In this document: positions 8,476 through 16,972 of the stretch, in pieces
Layout of the letters: the number at the start of each line of letters is the position of its first letter
Position numbering within the stretch: position 1 is the stretch's first letter
Notes under the pieces: generated by a model
The model's database searches: none
Seen by the model: only the letters and a program-made list of their open reading frames with translations
What the model was told of the DNA's origin: nothing
Made by a program: the position numbers and the translations under genes
NCBI GenBank assembly: GCA_964470915.1
Contig: CAYYEM010000021.1
Coordinates: 1 to 26,624, forward strand
From: CAYPXN01 sp964470915
GTDB lineage: Bacteria; UBA10199; JADFYH01
DNA length: 26,624 nucleotides
Direction: 5' to 3'

Positions 8476-9504
8476 TTAGCTAACTACCCAAGTTTCACCT
8501 TCATGCAGTAATTTTTCTAAATTACCCTTCCCTTTTTTCTCAATAGCATATTTAATTTGCCCTTCAGACATTTCTTCATAAGTAGGTTTTTCAACCGCTC
8601 TGAAAACACCTAAAGGTATGGGAAATTGAGGAACATTCATGCGAGCTAACATGTTCGCATAAAACATATCGTTAAAGTCAGGTTGGTGAACCAGTAAATC
8701 TGCAGGAGGCTGGGCAGGATCAAACTCCACCACTTCAGGAGTCAAGCCCTTCAGACGAATTCCTTTATTTTTATCTTTTCCAAAAATTAAAGGCTGGCCT
8801 ACCACTAACTTAATACTGTGATCTTCTTTGATTGATTTATCACTTACATCTGTAAAAGCATTATCATTAAAAATAACGCAATTTTGAAAAATTTCCACAA
8901 AAGCAGTACCTTTATGTTTGGCGGCCGCTTCAAAAACCTCGGCCATATGCTTTACATCGGTATCTACAGTACGAGCCACAAAGGTAGCTTCGCAACCCAA
9001 GGCGAGTGAAATTGGATTTAAGGGATAATCCACAGTACCTTGAGGAGATGATTTCGTTTTCTTTCCGATTTCAGACGTAGGACTATATTGACCTTTCGTA
9101 AGACCATAAATGCGATTATTGAAAAGAAGAATTTTTAAATCCACATTTCTTCGAATAGCATGAATCAAATGATTGCCACCAATGCTTAAACCATCACCGT
9201 CTCCCGTAACCACCCATACTGAAAGTTCAGGACGATATATTTTTACACCCGTAGCAATTGCAGGAGCTCTTCCATGAATGGTATGAAAACCAAAAGTATT
9301 CATGTAATAAGGAAAACGGCTTGAGCAACCAATCCCAGAAATAAAAACATAATTTTCTTTAGGAAGATTCAGTTTAGGAAACACGTTTTGAATTTGAGCT
9401 AAAATAGCATAGTCCCCACAACCAGGGCACCAACGCACGTCTTGATCGCTAATAAAATCTTTCCGTGTTTGAGCTAAATTTACATTTTCAGCTGACTGAG
9501 ACAT
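8476..9504 (-). CDS. korB: 2-oxoglutarate:ferredoxin oxidoreductase beta subunit
   Basis: Beta (thiamine pyrophosphate and Fe-S) subunit of a 2-oxoacid:ferredoxin oxidoreductase, which converts 2-oxoglutarate and CoA to succinyl-CoA, CO2 and reduced ferredoxin. At 342 residues it is normal for bacterial KorB. [4Fe-4S] ligands are Cys26 and Cys29 (CPGCG), Cys60 (GIGCSS) and Cys209 (FQNCVIF). The TPP/Mg motif is GDGDGLSIGGNH at 101-112. The segment GQYSPTSEIGKKTKSSP is typical of KorB/OorB and favours 2-oxoglutarate over pyruvate, though substrate is inferred by similarity. The ATG follows the korA stop by 15 bases with GAGGT in between, so the two genes form one operon. Its stop faces the protease gene. 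Confidence 0.93.
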   Translation of the reverse strand: MSQSAENVNLAQTRKDFISDQDVRWCPGCGDYAILAQIQNVFPKLNLPKENYVFISGIGCSSRFPYYMNTFGFHTIHGRAPAIATGVKIYRPELSVWVVTGDGDGLSIGGNHLIHAIRRNVDLKILLFNNRIYGLTKGQYSPTSEIGKKTKSSPQGTVDYPLNPISLALGCEATFVARTVDTDVKHMAEVFEAAAKHKGTAFVEIFQNCVIFNDNAFTDVSDKSIKEDHSIKLVVGQPLIFGKDKNKGIRLKGLTPEVVEFDPAQPPADLLVHQPDFNDMFYANMLARMNVPQFPIPLGVFRAVEKPTYEEMSEGQIKYAIEKKGKGNLEKLLHEGETWVVS

Positions 9505-9519
9505 TTTAACCTCACTTCA

Positions 9520-11379
9520 TTATTTTAACAAATTTTGAACAGCTTCCACAATCTCTTGAATTTTAAAAGGTTTTCCCTGAACTTTGCATAAAGTTTTTGC
9601 ATCTACCAAATATTTAGAGCGAAGCAGCAAAGCTAATTGTCCTAAATTAAGTTCCGCAATTAAAACCTTTTTAAATTTTTTGAGTACACTTTCCAAATTT
9701 TTGGGGAAGGGATTCAAATAACGCAAATGAATAGAAGAAACTTTTTCACCTTGCTTTTGCAAATGTTCTACTGCTGAAAGAATAGCTCCATAAGTGCCTC
9801 CCCAACCCACAACTAAAACATCTCCGCTTTCAGGTCCAAACACTTCTACAGGTGGAATATCTTCAGCAATCCCTGCAACTTTAGCAGCACGCAAATTCAC
9901 CATCTTCTGATGGTTCAAAGGATCATAACTTACATTTCCACTCACATCTTCTTTTTCAATACCACCAATACGATGTTCTAGGCCTGCGGTTCCAGGAATA
10001 GCCCAAGGTCTTGCTAAAGTTTTTGAATTTCTTAAATAAGGCAAAAACTTCTCGCCTTGTATGTCTTTGCGTTCGGCATACTTTACTTCAATCTTAGGCA
10101 ATTGAGACAATTCAGGGATTAACCAAGGCTCGCTTCCATTGGCCAGATAACCATCTGAAAGGTAAAGAACAGGAGTCATATATTTTACTGCTATACGTAC
10201 AGCTTCAATCGCCATTGTAAAACATTCAGAAGGTGTTGCTGGAGCTAAAACAGGAACAGGACTTTCTCCATTCCTTCCAAACATCGCTTGCAATAAATCT
10301 GCCTGTTCCGTTTTTGTAGGCAGACCGGTGCTGGGTCCTCCCCTTTGCACATTCACCACCACTAAGGGAAGTTCTGCCATTAAAGCTAAATTTAAAGCTT
10401 CACTTTTAAGTGCTAGACCTGGTCCACTGGTACCCGTCAGCGCAATAGAACCTGCATAAGCTCCGCCAATTGCGGCTCCAATCGCAGCGATTTCATCTTC
10501 TGCTTGGAATGTTTTCACTCCAAAATTTTTCAATTTAGAAAGTTCATGGAGAATATCCGAGGCAGGTGTAATAGGATAACTACAATAAAACAAAGGGGTG
10601 TCAGCTAACTCTGCAGCTGCCACAAAACCAATCGCTGTCGCTTGGTTCCCCATTATGTTTCTGTATTTCCCAGGCTTAAGCTTTGCGGGCGGAATTCGAT
10701 AGTGAACTGAAATTACTTCGCTGGTTTCTGCATAATTGTAGCCCGACTTTAAAGCAAGAATGTTGGCTTTTGCTACTTCTGCATCTTTAAACTTACTTTC
10801 AATCCACTTCACAGTAAGATCCATGGGGCGATCGTACATCCAATACATCATTCCCAATGCAAAAAAGTTTCTGCATCGATCTTTTTCTTTTCCTGTGAGT
10901 TGCAATTCTTGAAGAGCATTTTGATTCAAGGTCGTAATGGGAACTTGAAACAATCTGTAATTATGTAGTGAAGCATCTTCAAGAGGATTAGATTTATACC
11001 CTGCTCTCTCTAAGTTACGATCATTGAAAGCATCTTTATTGACAATAATAATACCACCTGCAGGCACATCTCTTAAGTTAGTCTTGAGAGCTGCTGGATT
11101 CATCGCAACTAAGATATCAGGCTGATCCCCTGGAGTACGAATTTCACGGCTAGAAAAATTTAATTGAAAAGCACTCACACCCGCCAAGGAACCAGCAGGT
11201 GCTCGAATTTCCGCAGGATAATCCGGTAATGTAGCCAAATCATTTCCAAAAGCAGCAGTCGTACTCGTGAATTGAGTACCCGTAAGCTGCATTCCATCCC
11301 CTGAGTCACCCGCAAAACGAATGACAACATCTTCTTTTTCTTCGAGCTTTTTAGTAACTGTGAGAAGGTCTGCACACAT
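9520..11379 (-). CDS. korA: 2-oxoglutarate:ferredoxin oxidoreductase, fused gamma-alpha subunit
   Basis: Catalytic partner of KorB, 619 residues, larger than a bare alpha subunit because the gamma domain is fused at the N-terminus. Gamma domain about 15-190 (VVIRFAGDSGDGMQLTG, then the PDILVAMNP region). The alpha pyrimidine-binding domain starts near 215 (GNQATAIGFVAAAE) with FYCSYPITPASDI, the core EDEIAAIGAAIGGAYAG and TGTSGPGLALK. The RGGPSTGLPTKTEQADL segment is characteristic of KorA. The C-terminal transketolase-like domain II includes VLVVGWGGTYGAI. No separate ferredoxin-like delta subunit is adjacent, consistent with two-gene Kor systems. The start has a strong AAGGAG about 11 bases upstream. 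Confidence 0.93.
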   Translation of the reverse strand: MCADLLTVTKKLEEKEDVVIRFAGDSGDGMQLTGTQFTSTTAAFGNDLATLPDYPAEIRAPAGSLAGVSAFQLNFSSREIRTPGDQPDILVAMNPAALKTNLRDVPAGGIIIVNKDAFNDRNLERAGYKSNPLEDASLHNYRLFQVPITTLNQNALQELQLTGKEKDRCRNFFALGMMYWMYDRPMDLTVKWIESKFKDAEVAKANILALKSGYNYAETSEVISVHYRIPPAKLKPGKYRNIMGNQATAIGFVAAAELADTPLFYCSYPITPASDILHELSKLKNFGVKTFQAEDEIAAIGAAIGGAYAGSIALTGTSGPGLALKSEALNLALMAELPLVVVNVQRGGPSTGLPTKTEQADLLQAMFGRNGESPVPVLAPATPSECFTMAIEAVRIAVKYMTPVLYLSDGYLANGSEPWLIPELSQLPKIEVKYAERKDIQGEKFLPYLRNSKTLARPWAIPGTAGLEHRIGGIEKEDVSGNVSYDPLNHQKMVNLRAAKVAGIAEDIPPVEVFGPESGDVLVVGWGGTYGAILSAVEHLQKQGEKVSSIHLRYLNPFPKNLESVLKKFKKVLIAELNLGQLALLLRSKYLVDAKTLCKVQGKPFKIQEIVEAVQNLLK

Positions 11380-11426
11380 GTGATTATCTCTCTCCTTAAT
11401 TAGCGAATCAGTGAAAAAAAACCCTT

Positions 11427-11456
11427 ATAATACCAAGGGGATAATGCGCCGCATTA
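11427..11456 (-). promoter_or_regulatory. Candidate korAB promoter with palindromic operator
   Basis: Upstream of korA on the minus strand, TATTAT (11427-11432) is a reasonable -10. The usual -35 position holds no TTGACA-like sequence but a perfect palindrome with arms TAATGC and GCATTA around a 3-base centre (11442-11456). A palindrome in place of a -35 element is the layout expected of a regulated promoter, possibly activator-dependent. The regulator is not identifiable from sequence alone. Confidence 0.45.
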
Positions 11457-11536
11457 ACACTTTCCCATGAAAATTCAATGTTTTTTTAAAGATTAAATAA
11501 AAAATACGTCCTCTGATAAAAAAGATATGATTCAAG

Positions 11537-12205
11537 TCAGGTGCCTAATTGAGGGATTAATAAGAGACTTCGAGCCTCTTCTCTCACAGGAGGACTCGCC
11601 TCAGAGTCTGTTTTTACTAGGTTTTCCAGAATTTTTTGAGCCTCTTCTTTTTTATTCTGAATCTGATAAACCGCTGCCAAACGAAGCAAACTCCAATCCT
11701 TTAAGTAATTCATTGAGTCATTGGAGGCTTGTAAATAATGAGTTTCGGCCTTTTTCCAATCTTTTTTATTTTCAAGACAAACTCCAACTTTTAAATAAAC
11801 CAGACTGCGTAGGGTTTCATTTTCACCATGACCTACGTATTTCTCTAAATCACTTAAAACATCATCACATTTTTGATTTTTCATGGCCTCATCAGAAAGT
11901 TCCAAAGAAGCCCAAATGCCGATTGGAGCATAAAGATTCGATTTTCGAATATCCTTCAACAGTTGGGTTTTAGATTCAGAACCAGATTGGCCTGCGACAT
12001 AAATTTTTTCTGCTAGTTTGTCAGAACGACGTGCATGAAAAGAACTCCAAAAAACAGTCCCTAAACCAACCAACACAACAATCACCATCACTGCAATTAC
12101 CAAAGGGCCATTGGCATAAGCTTTATGATACAGGCGATCAAAAAATGAAATAAATTCATCTTCTTTTTTATTTTTTGGAGGAGTTAGTCTTTCGTACATT
12201 GCCAT
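11537..12205 (-). CDS. Single-TM tetratricopeptide-type protein (YfgM-like)
   Basis: A 222-residue protein with a cytoplasmic N-terminal stretch (1-32), one hydrophobic helix (about 33-53) and a helical C-terminal domain. That domain contains TPR-like pairs, for example CLENKKDWKKAETHYLQA and RLAAVYQIQNKKEEAQKILE. The architecture matches the TPR_21/YfgM group, which in E. coli works with PpiD near the Sec translocon. A PpiD-like gene occurs elsewhere in this window (23547-24638). Topology is inferred from the basic HARR after the helix, so orientation is not certain. It lies 52 bases downstream of hemA on the same strand, likely co-transcribed. Start MAMYERL; the second Met (12199) is equally possible. 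Confidence 0.75.
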   Translation of the reverse strand: MAMYERLTPPKNKKEDEFISFFDRLYHKAYANGPLVIAVMVIVVLVGLGTVFWSSFHARRSDKLAEKIYVAGQSGSESKTQLLKDIRKSNLYAPIGIWASLELSDEAMKNQKCDDVLSDLEKYVGHGENETLRSLVYLKVGVCLENKKDWKKAETHYLQASNDSMNYLKDWSLLRLAAVYQIQNKKEEAQKILENLVKTDSEASPPVREEARSLLLIPQLGT

Positions 12206-12257
12206 AAGTTCTTACTCTTTTTTCAATTTTTTAAGTTTCCAAGCTTTTAAATGAAAA

Positions 12258-13532
12258 TCACACTTCATCCAAGCGAAAAATTTTTCGGATAATTTCCAAA
12301 TAACTGTTGGGGTGATCTTCATTTTCGAGCTCTTGAGTTTTTAAGGCCAGCAAAGGATCATGGAGGATTTTATTTACAATCGAAGCACTCATGGCTTCTA
12401 AAATAGCCTGATTTTCTGTACTTAAATTCTTAAAACGTAAAAGTGCTTTTTGTAATTCTTGTTTTCTGATTTTTTCAAATTTAGTTGAAAGCAGATGAAT
12501 CGTAGGAGTGATTGCAAGGGTTTCAAGCTCCTGCATGAACTTTTTAGATTCTTGAATGGCAATCTGTTGACCCTTCTTCGCTTCATGCATTCGCTCTTTT
12601 TGATTAGCATCAACCAAACCTTGCAAATCATCTAAGTCATAAAGATAAACGTTATAAAGATCATTAATCGCCGGATCAATATTCCGTGGCACAGCAATAT
12701 CAATCATAAACATAGGAGTATTTTTTCTTAATTTCATGGCCTTTATGATGTGGTCTGGTTTTAAGATATAATCTTCACATACCACTGAGCTAATCACCAC
12801 ATCAACCATCGGAAGAGAAAAGTAAAAATCATCAAAAAACAAAGGCTTACCATCGCATGCTTTAGCAATTTCTTTTGCTTTTTCAAAATTGCGATTTGCT
12901 ACCCAAATTTCTGCAACTCCCTGACTTTTTAAATGTTTGGAAGCCAACTGCCCCATCTTGCCTGCTCCCACTAAAAGCACTTTTTTGTTTTTTAAATCTC
13001 CAAATATTTTTTTGGCAAGAAGGACTGCCATGTAGCTCACACTCACAGGACCTGATGCGATTTCTGTGTCAGTTCTTATTTTTTTAGCTACATGAAACAC
13101 TCGATGTAAGTAGCGATTGAGCACACCTCCCACACTGCCTGCTTCACTGGCTAACTCATAAGCCTCTTTCATTTGCCCCATAATTTGAGGTTCTCCTAAA
13201 ACCATGGAATCTAAACTCGAAGCCACCTCAAAGCCATGCAGCACTGCCTCTTCTCCTGAATGAAGATAGAGAAAGTCTTGAAAGCTTTCTAAAGGCATCT
13301 CATGAAAATTTGATAAAAATTGCTGTAATTGATGGAGCGCAATTTCAGGACGAGAACTTGCTCCGTAAATTTCCACACGATTGCAAGTAGACAAAATCAA
13401 GGCTTCATCTAAAATTTGTTGGTCAAGCAAACGACTCAAAGCTTCTGGGATTTTTTCACTTGGAAATGCAAGTTTTTCCCGAATATCCAGGGGAGCCGTC
13501 TTGTGATTGATTCCAATATTCACCAGCTTCAT
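12258..13532 (-). CDS. hemA: Glutamyl-tRNA reductase
   Basis: Reduces glutamyl-tRNA(Glu) to glutamate-1-semialdehyde with NADPH, the first committed step of C5-pathway tetrapyrrole synthesis. Length 424 residues, normal. The N-terminus IGINHKTAPLDIRE and catalytic Cys50 in STCNRVEIY are diagnostic. SLDSMVLGEPQIMGQ and the NADPH-binding glycine motif VLLVGAGKMG follow, then the C-terminal dimerisation helices. The ATG overlaps the stop of the upstream HemX/CcsA-type gene by four bases (ATGA, 13529-13532), so the two are translationally coupled. The HemX-hemA pairing is common in bacteria, where HemX can lower HemA levels (known in Bacillus subtilis; unproven here). Confidence 0.98.
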   Translation of the reverse strand: MKLVNIGINHKTAPLDIREKLAFPSEKIPEALSRLLDQQILDEALILSTCNRVEIYGASSRPEIALHQLQQFLSNFHEMPLESFQDFLYLHSGEEAVLHGFEVASSLDSMVLGEPQIMGQMKEAYELASEAGSVGGVLNRYLHRVFHVAKKIRTDTEIASGPVSVSYMAVLLAKKIFGDLKNKKVLLVGAGKMGQLASKHLKSQGVAEIWVANRNFEKAKEIAKACDGKPLFFDDFYFSLPMVDVVISSVVCEDYILKPDHIIKAMKLRKNTPMFMIDIAVPRNIDPAINDLYNVYLYDLDDLQGLVDANQKERMHEAKKGQQIAIQESKKFMQELETLAITPTIHLLSTKFEKIRKQELQKALLRFKNLSTENQAILEAMSASIVNKILHDPLLALKTQELENEDHPNSYLEIIRKIFRLDEV

Positions 13533-14317
13533 AAATGTTGCACCTCAAGAAAGGTGAATAGAATCACTACAAAACCCAACAAAGATAACACGATACTCCG
13601 TCTTCCTCTCCATCCTGCAGAAAATCTCACTTGAAAGAAAAAAGCGTAGAGTAACCAAGCAATTAAGGTCCATAACTGTCTGGGGTCATCAAAAAAATAA
13701 ACCCCTTTCACCGTTTTTGCCCAAGCAGAACCAGAGATTATACCAAAAGTTAATAAAATAAATCCGACTCCTAAGGCTTTATAGTGAATTTGTTCTAAGA
13801 CTTCGAGGGAAGGTAATTTTTCAGAACTCATCTGTTTATGCTTAAGCTTGTACTCTTGAAATAAAAACAAAAGACCCATCATGAAACAAAGGCAAAAAAT
13901 TGAAAAAGCTAAAAAAGCAAAAACAATGTGAATCGCTGCCCAAGGCGATTTCATCATACTATCTTGAATTCCATAACTTTGAGTTTTGAGATGAGCAAAA
14001 ACGGAAAGGATTAAAATCATGGGAATAAATACACTTCCCGCAATTTCAAAATGAAAACGAACTGAAAGTAATAAAAAAAGCCCTGCCAAAACCCATGCGC
14101 TAAAAAAATAGGAATCCCCACTCGTGATTAAAAATGGATATCCCGTATGATAAAATTGCACGCCTACTGCGACGCTTTGCAAAATGAAACCTAGGAGTAA
14201 AAAGCGTTTCCCAAGACCACTTAACACGCGAGCTTTAAAAACAAGCCTTGAAAGATACAAAAGCGCTGCAATCGCATAAAAAACAAGACTGAAATGAACC
14301 CAATAAAAATTCGTCAT
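13529..14317 (-). CDS. HemX/CcsA-family polytopic membrane protein
   Basis: A 262-residue hydrophobic protein with about eight predicted membrane helices, of the CcsA/CcmC-like cytochrome c assembly superfamily (HemX branch). Supporting segments are SPWAAIHIVFAFLAFSIFCL (first conserved His), QIHYKALGVGFILLTFGIISG (second conserved His) and the region preceding DDPRQLWTLIAWLLYA. The tryptophan-rich haem-binding WWD motif of true CcsA is degenerate here (VKGVYFFDDP where WxSYWxWDP is expected). That favours a HemX-type role next to hemA over a full cytochrome c haem lyase. The gene overlaps both neighbours by four bases. Function in haem handling is inferred from family and position. Confidence 0.8.
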   Translation of the reverse strand: MTNFYWVHFSLVFYAIAALLYLSRLVFKARVLSGLGKRFLLLGFILQSVAVGVQFYHTGYPFLITSGDSYFFSAWVLAGLFLLLSVRFHFEIAGSVFIPMILILSVFAHLKTQSYGIQDSMMKSPWAAIHIVFAFLAFSIFCLCFMMGLLFLFQEYKLKHKQMSSEKLPSLEVLEQIHYKALGVGFILLTFGIISGSAWAKTVKGVYFFDDPRQLWTLIAWLLYAFFFQVRFSAGWRGRRSIVLSLLGFVVILFTFLEVQHL

Positions 14318-14949
14318 ATTGTTAAGGAAAGCCCAAAGGCTTTTTCCATACTTTCTATCAATGTGCTAAATTCCTGACACATTAATTTCTGAGAAATTTC
14401 TTCTGAGTGTTCATCAACGTAGGACGCGAACTCTTTACCCCTACCCTCATGAATCATTTTTTCCCGCAGGGTGATTAGCTTTAGCATGATTCCATCCCAT
14501 TCAGGAGAAATTTTTTTCTCAAAATATTTTCTCAGGAGTTTTGAAATAAAGGGAGCACGACCTCCCGATGAAATAGCAATCAACAAATCTCCTCTATGTA
14601 CACGCGCTGGAATGGTAAAGTCACATTCAGCAGCCTGATCAACTGCATTAAACAAAACTTTTTCATTTAAAGCTTCTTGATGAATTTGACGGTTCACTTC
14701 AAAATCATTAGTAGCCGCAAAAACCAAAAATGCTCCTTTGAGATCTTCCTTTTGATAAGCTCTTAGCTCTAAACTAATTCTCTGTTGCTGAAATAGTTCT
14801 CGGATGGCTGGAGAGGCTTCTTTTGCCACTACACTCACCTGAGCTCCTGCTAAAAGCAGCCCCTCGATTTTTTGCAAAGCAACGCTACCAGCTCCAATCA
14901 CCAGAACTTTTTTATGACGTATATCAAGATTAATAGGATAATATTTCAC
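14314..14949 (-). CDS. Precorrin-2 dehydrogenase / sirohydrochlorin ferrochelatase (CysG N-terminal/Met8 type)
   Basis: A 211-residue NAD-dependent enzyme that oxidises precorrin-2 to sirohydrochlorin and may insert iron to give sirohaem. It carries the Rossmann motif VLVIGAGSVALQKIEGLL near 15-32. The hallmark segment FNAVDQAAECDFTIPARV contains the catalytic-aspartate region, followed by the SSGGRAPFISKLLR helix. The C-terminal helical domain is present, but the uroporphyrinogen methyltransferase half of CysG is absent and must be encoded elsewhere. It is the first gene of the tetrapyrrole operon, joined to the next by an ATGA overlap. A candidate -35 TTGACG lies upstream, but no good -10 is evident. 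Confidence 0.9.
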   Translation of the reverse strand: MKYYPINLDIRHKKVLVIGAGSVALQKIEGLLLAGAQVSVVAKEASPAIRELFQQQRISLELRAYQKEDLKGAFLVFAATNDFEVNRQIHQEALNEKVLFNAVDQAAECDFTIPARVHRGDLLIAISSGGRAPFISKLLRKYFEKKISPEWDGIMLKLITLREKMIHEGRGKEFASYVDEHSEEISQKLMCQEFSTLIESMEKAFGLSLTI

Positions 14950-15011
14950 TTAAAAGAGCTCTATGAAATGATAGCTATTCCGTCAATGGGGAGATATTTT
15001 AAGCTGTGGCC

Positions 15012-15042
15012 TTGACAAGAAAGTAATAAAAGTTCATTTATT
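15012..15042 (+). promoter_or_regulatory. Candidate trxA promoter
   Basis: A consensus -35 TTGACA (15012-15017) is followed by AT-rich sequence with TTTATT (15037-15042) as the best -10, at a longer-than-ideal 19-base spacing. It lies about 28 bases before the thioredoxin start, so the leader would be very short. The -35 is strong and the -10 weak. Confidence 0.45.
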
Positions 15043-15070
15043 AAAAAAATAAACATCTAAGGAGGCTCTC

Positions 15071-15400
15071 ATGGCTTCAAATGCCGTAAAAACTGCAACA
15101 GATGCTAACTTCAACTCAGATATTTTAAATAGTAATACCCCTGTCCTGGTTGATTTTTGGGCAGAATGGTGCGGACCCTGTAAGGCTTTAGGTCCTACCA
15201 TTGATGCTTTAGCTGAAGATTATCAAGGTAAAGTGGGTGTTTATAAAATGAACGTTGATGAAAATCCAGAAACCCCCACACAATTTGGTATTCGCGGAAT
15301 CCCTACAGTACTTTTATTTAAAGGGGGCCAAAAAGTGGATCAAATTGTAGGAGCGGTTCCCCGTTCTGCCTTAGAAGAGATGATTAAAAAGCATCTTTAA
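15071..15400 (+). CDS. trxA: Thioredoxin
   Basis: Small cytoplasmic dithiol-disulfide oxidoreductase, 109 residues, the typical size. The active site WCGPCK is at 33-38 (Cys34, Cys37), followed by the cis-proline loop GIRGIPT (Pro78) and the conserved VDFWAEW strand. No signal peptide. A very strong Shine-Dalgarno (AAGGAGG) lies 7 bases before the ATG, indicating high expression. It would reduce substrates such as the thiol peroxidase Bcp encoded at 16520-16963. The gene stands alone on the plus strand between two minus-strand operons, and its stop shares the palindrome TTAA with the stop of the convergent rodA, leaving no room for a separate terminator. Confidence 0.97.
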   Translation: MASNAVKTATDANFNSDILNSNTPVLVDFWAEWCGPCKALGPTIDALAEDYQGKVGVYKMNVDENPETPTQFGIRGIPTVLLFKGGQKVDQIVGAVPRSALEEMIKKHL

Positions 15401-16518
15401 AAAACAAAGCGTCTCATTCTCACATTCAACAGAATTCCAACGGCGATTAGCATCGTCAAGAGAGACGAACCCCCATAAGACATAAAAGGCAGTGGTACGC
15501 CTGTAAGAGGCATGAGACCAAGCACTCCCCCCAAATTAATAACAATATTCCAAAATAAAAGACCCACCACTCCCACTGCAAGCAAAGCACCAAATAAATC
15601 TTTACATTGAGAAGCAGAATCCAGTCCTAAAAGTAAAAAAATCGACATCACTAATAAAACAACTACACTACCCACAAAACCCCATTCTTCTGCTAAAACA
15701 GGAAAAATAAAATCCGTATGTCGTTCAGGCAAAAACTTTAGTTTATTGATATTACCTTTCAAATATCCTCTTCCCAGCCAAGCGCCTGATCCAACTGCAA
15801 TTTTAGATTGAAGCAAATGGTAGCCCTTACCTTTTGGATCAGATTCGGGGTTAAGGAAAGTTTTCACACGATCTTTTTGATAATTTTTCAAAACATATTG
15901 GTAAGTAAATAAACCAGCCAAGCTTGCAATCACAGCTGCCACCAGAAAAATACGCAGTTTCACTTTTAAAAAGAAGCTTATGGTTACAAACAACAAAACG
16001 AAAAAAATAGATCCGCCTAAATCTTTTTGTAAAATCACCAAAGATAAAGGAGCTAAAGTTAAAATAATAGGTTTGGATAGCTCTTTTAAAGAATAAATTT
16101 TATCTGGCGAATGAGAGGAAAAATATTTTGCTAAAACGATAATCAGTGCCAACTTTGCAATTTCTGAAGGTTGAAAAGAAAAACCAAAAATACTGATCCA
16201 GTTTTGCTGCCCTGCCACACTTCTTCCAAAGACAAACACTAAAACCAATAAGATGAGCGAAAAGAAATAAAAAGGATAAGCCCAAGTTTCAAGCCAATGA
16301 TAATCAAATAAAGTCATCAAAAACAAAAATACAAAACCAATCGAAAACCAGATGAGCTGAGATTTAAAAAGAAACTGTAAAGTATTGGTCTCAGGCTTAT
16401 AGGTAGCACTATATAAATTTACTAAACCTATCAAAGACCAGATCAGTAAAAGCGCAAAAGAACCCCAAGGAAAATGCCCAAAGATTCTTTTGCGAACTGT
16501 GAAGAGTGGAAGTTGCAT
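15397..16518 (-). CDS. rodA: Peptidoglycan glycosyltransferase RodA (SEDS family)
   Basis: Integral membrane polymerase of lipid II that works with PBP2 in the rod complex to build lateral wall. At 373 residues with about ten membrane helices it is normal. SEDS signatures are FQPSEIAKLALI (115-126), LQSKIAVGSGAWLGRG (236-251), the extracellular loop LPERHTDFIFPVLAEEWGF with the essential Asp269, and LMPLTGVPLPFMSYGGSS near the C-terminus. It starts one base after the bcp stop and is the last gene of the mreB-to-rodA cluster. Its stop overlaps that of trxA. Confidence 0.97.
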   Translation of the reverse strand: MQLPLFTVRKRIFGHFPWGSFALLLIWSLIGLVNLYSATYKPETNTLQFLFKSQLIWFSIGFVFLFLMTLFDYHWLETWAYPFYFFSLILLVLVFVFGRSVAGQQNWISIFGFSFQPSEIAKLALIIVLAKYFSSHSPDKIYSLKELSKPIILTLAPLSLVILQKDLGGSIFFVLLFVTISFFLKVKLRIFLVAAVIASLAGLFTYQYVLKNYQKDRVKTFLNPESDPKGKGYHLLQSKIAVGSGAWLGRGYLKGNINKLKFLPERHTDFIFPVLAEEWGFVGSVVVLLVMSIFLLLGLDSASQCKDLFGALLAVGVVGLLFWNIVINLGGVLGLMPLTGVPLPFMSYGGSSLLTMLIAVGILLNVRMRRFVF

Positions 16519-16519
16519 C

Positions 16520-16963
16520 TTATGAACTCAACTTTATGTAATCCCCCAACACTTCCTTCGCATGTGATTTGGGAGAAACACTGGAATAGATTTTAGCAAT
16601 TTTACCTTCAGGGTTAATCAAATAAGAAATCCGTTTGGTGAAGAAGAAACCTTTTGCATCATAATCTGTGATGATTTTCTTTTGAGGATCGGAAAGAAGT
16701 ATAAAAGGTAATTTATATTTTGATGCAAATTTTGCATGACTTTCTACACGATCATGACTCACGCCCAAAACTTCTACCTTCCCTTTCAAATCCGTAAACT
16801 CATCCCGAAAGGCACACGCTTCCTTCGTGCAACCCGGCGTATCATCTTTTGGATAAAAATAGAGTAGTACCCACTTACCTTTATATCCAGCCAAACTGTG
16901 CTGTTTTCCATTTTGATCGAGCGCTGCAAATTCAGGAGCTTTTTGTCCTTCAGATAGTTTCAT
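16520..16963 (-). CDS. bcp: Thioredoxin-dependent thiol peroxidase (Bcp/PrxQ)
   Basis: Peroxiredoxin of 147 residues that reduces hydrogen peroxide and organic peroxides, using thioredoxin for recycling. The YFYPKDDTPGCTKEAC motif carries the peroxidatic Cys45 and resolving Cys50 (five residues apart, the alpha-helical atypical two-Cys type). The C-terminal half has the expected SDPQKKIITDYDAKG and RISYLINPEGKI segments. No signal peptide, so cytoplasmic. It sits between mrdA (9-base gap) and rodA (1-base gap), so it is almost certainly co-transcribed with the elongasome genes. That is not its usual neighbourhood. Confidence 0.96.
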   Translation of the reverse strand: MKLSEGQKAPEFAALDQNGKQHSLAGYKGKWVLLYFYPKDDTPGCTKEACAFRDEFTDLKGKVEVLGVSHDRVESHAKFASKYKLPFILLSDPQKKIITDYDAKGFFFTKRISYLINPEGKIAKIYSSVSPKSHAKEVLGDYIKLSS

Positions 16964-16972
16964 AGGTATCCT

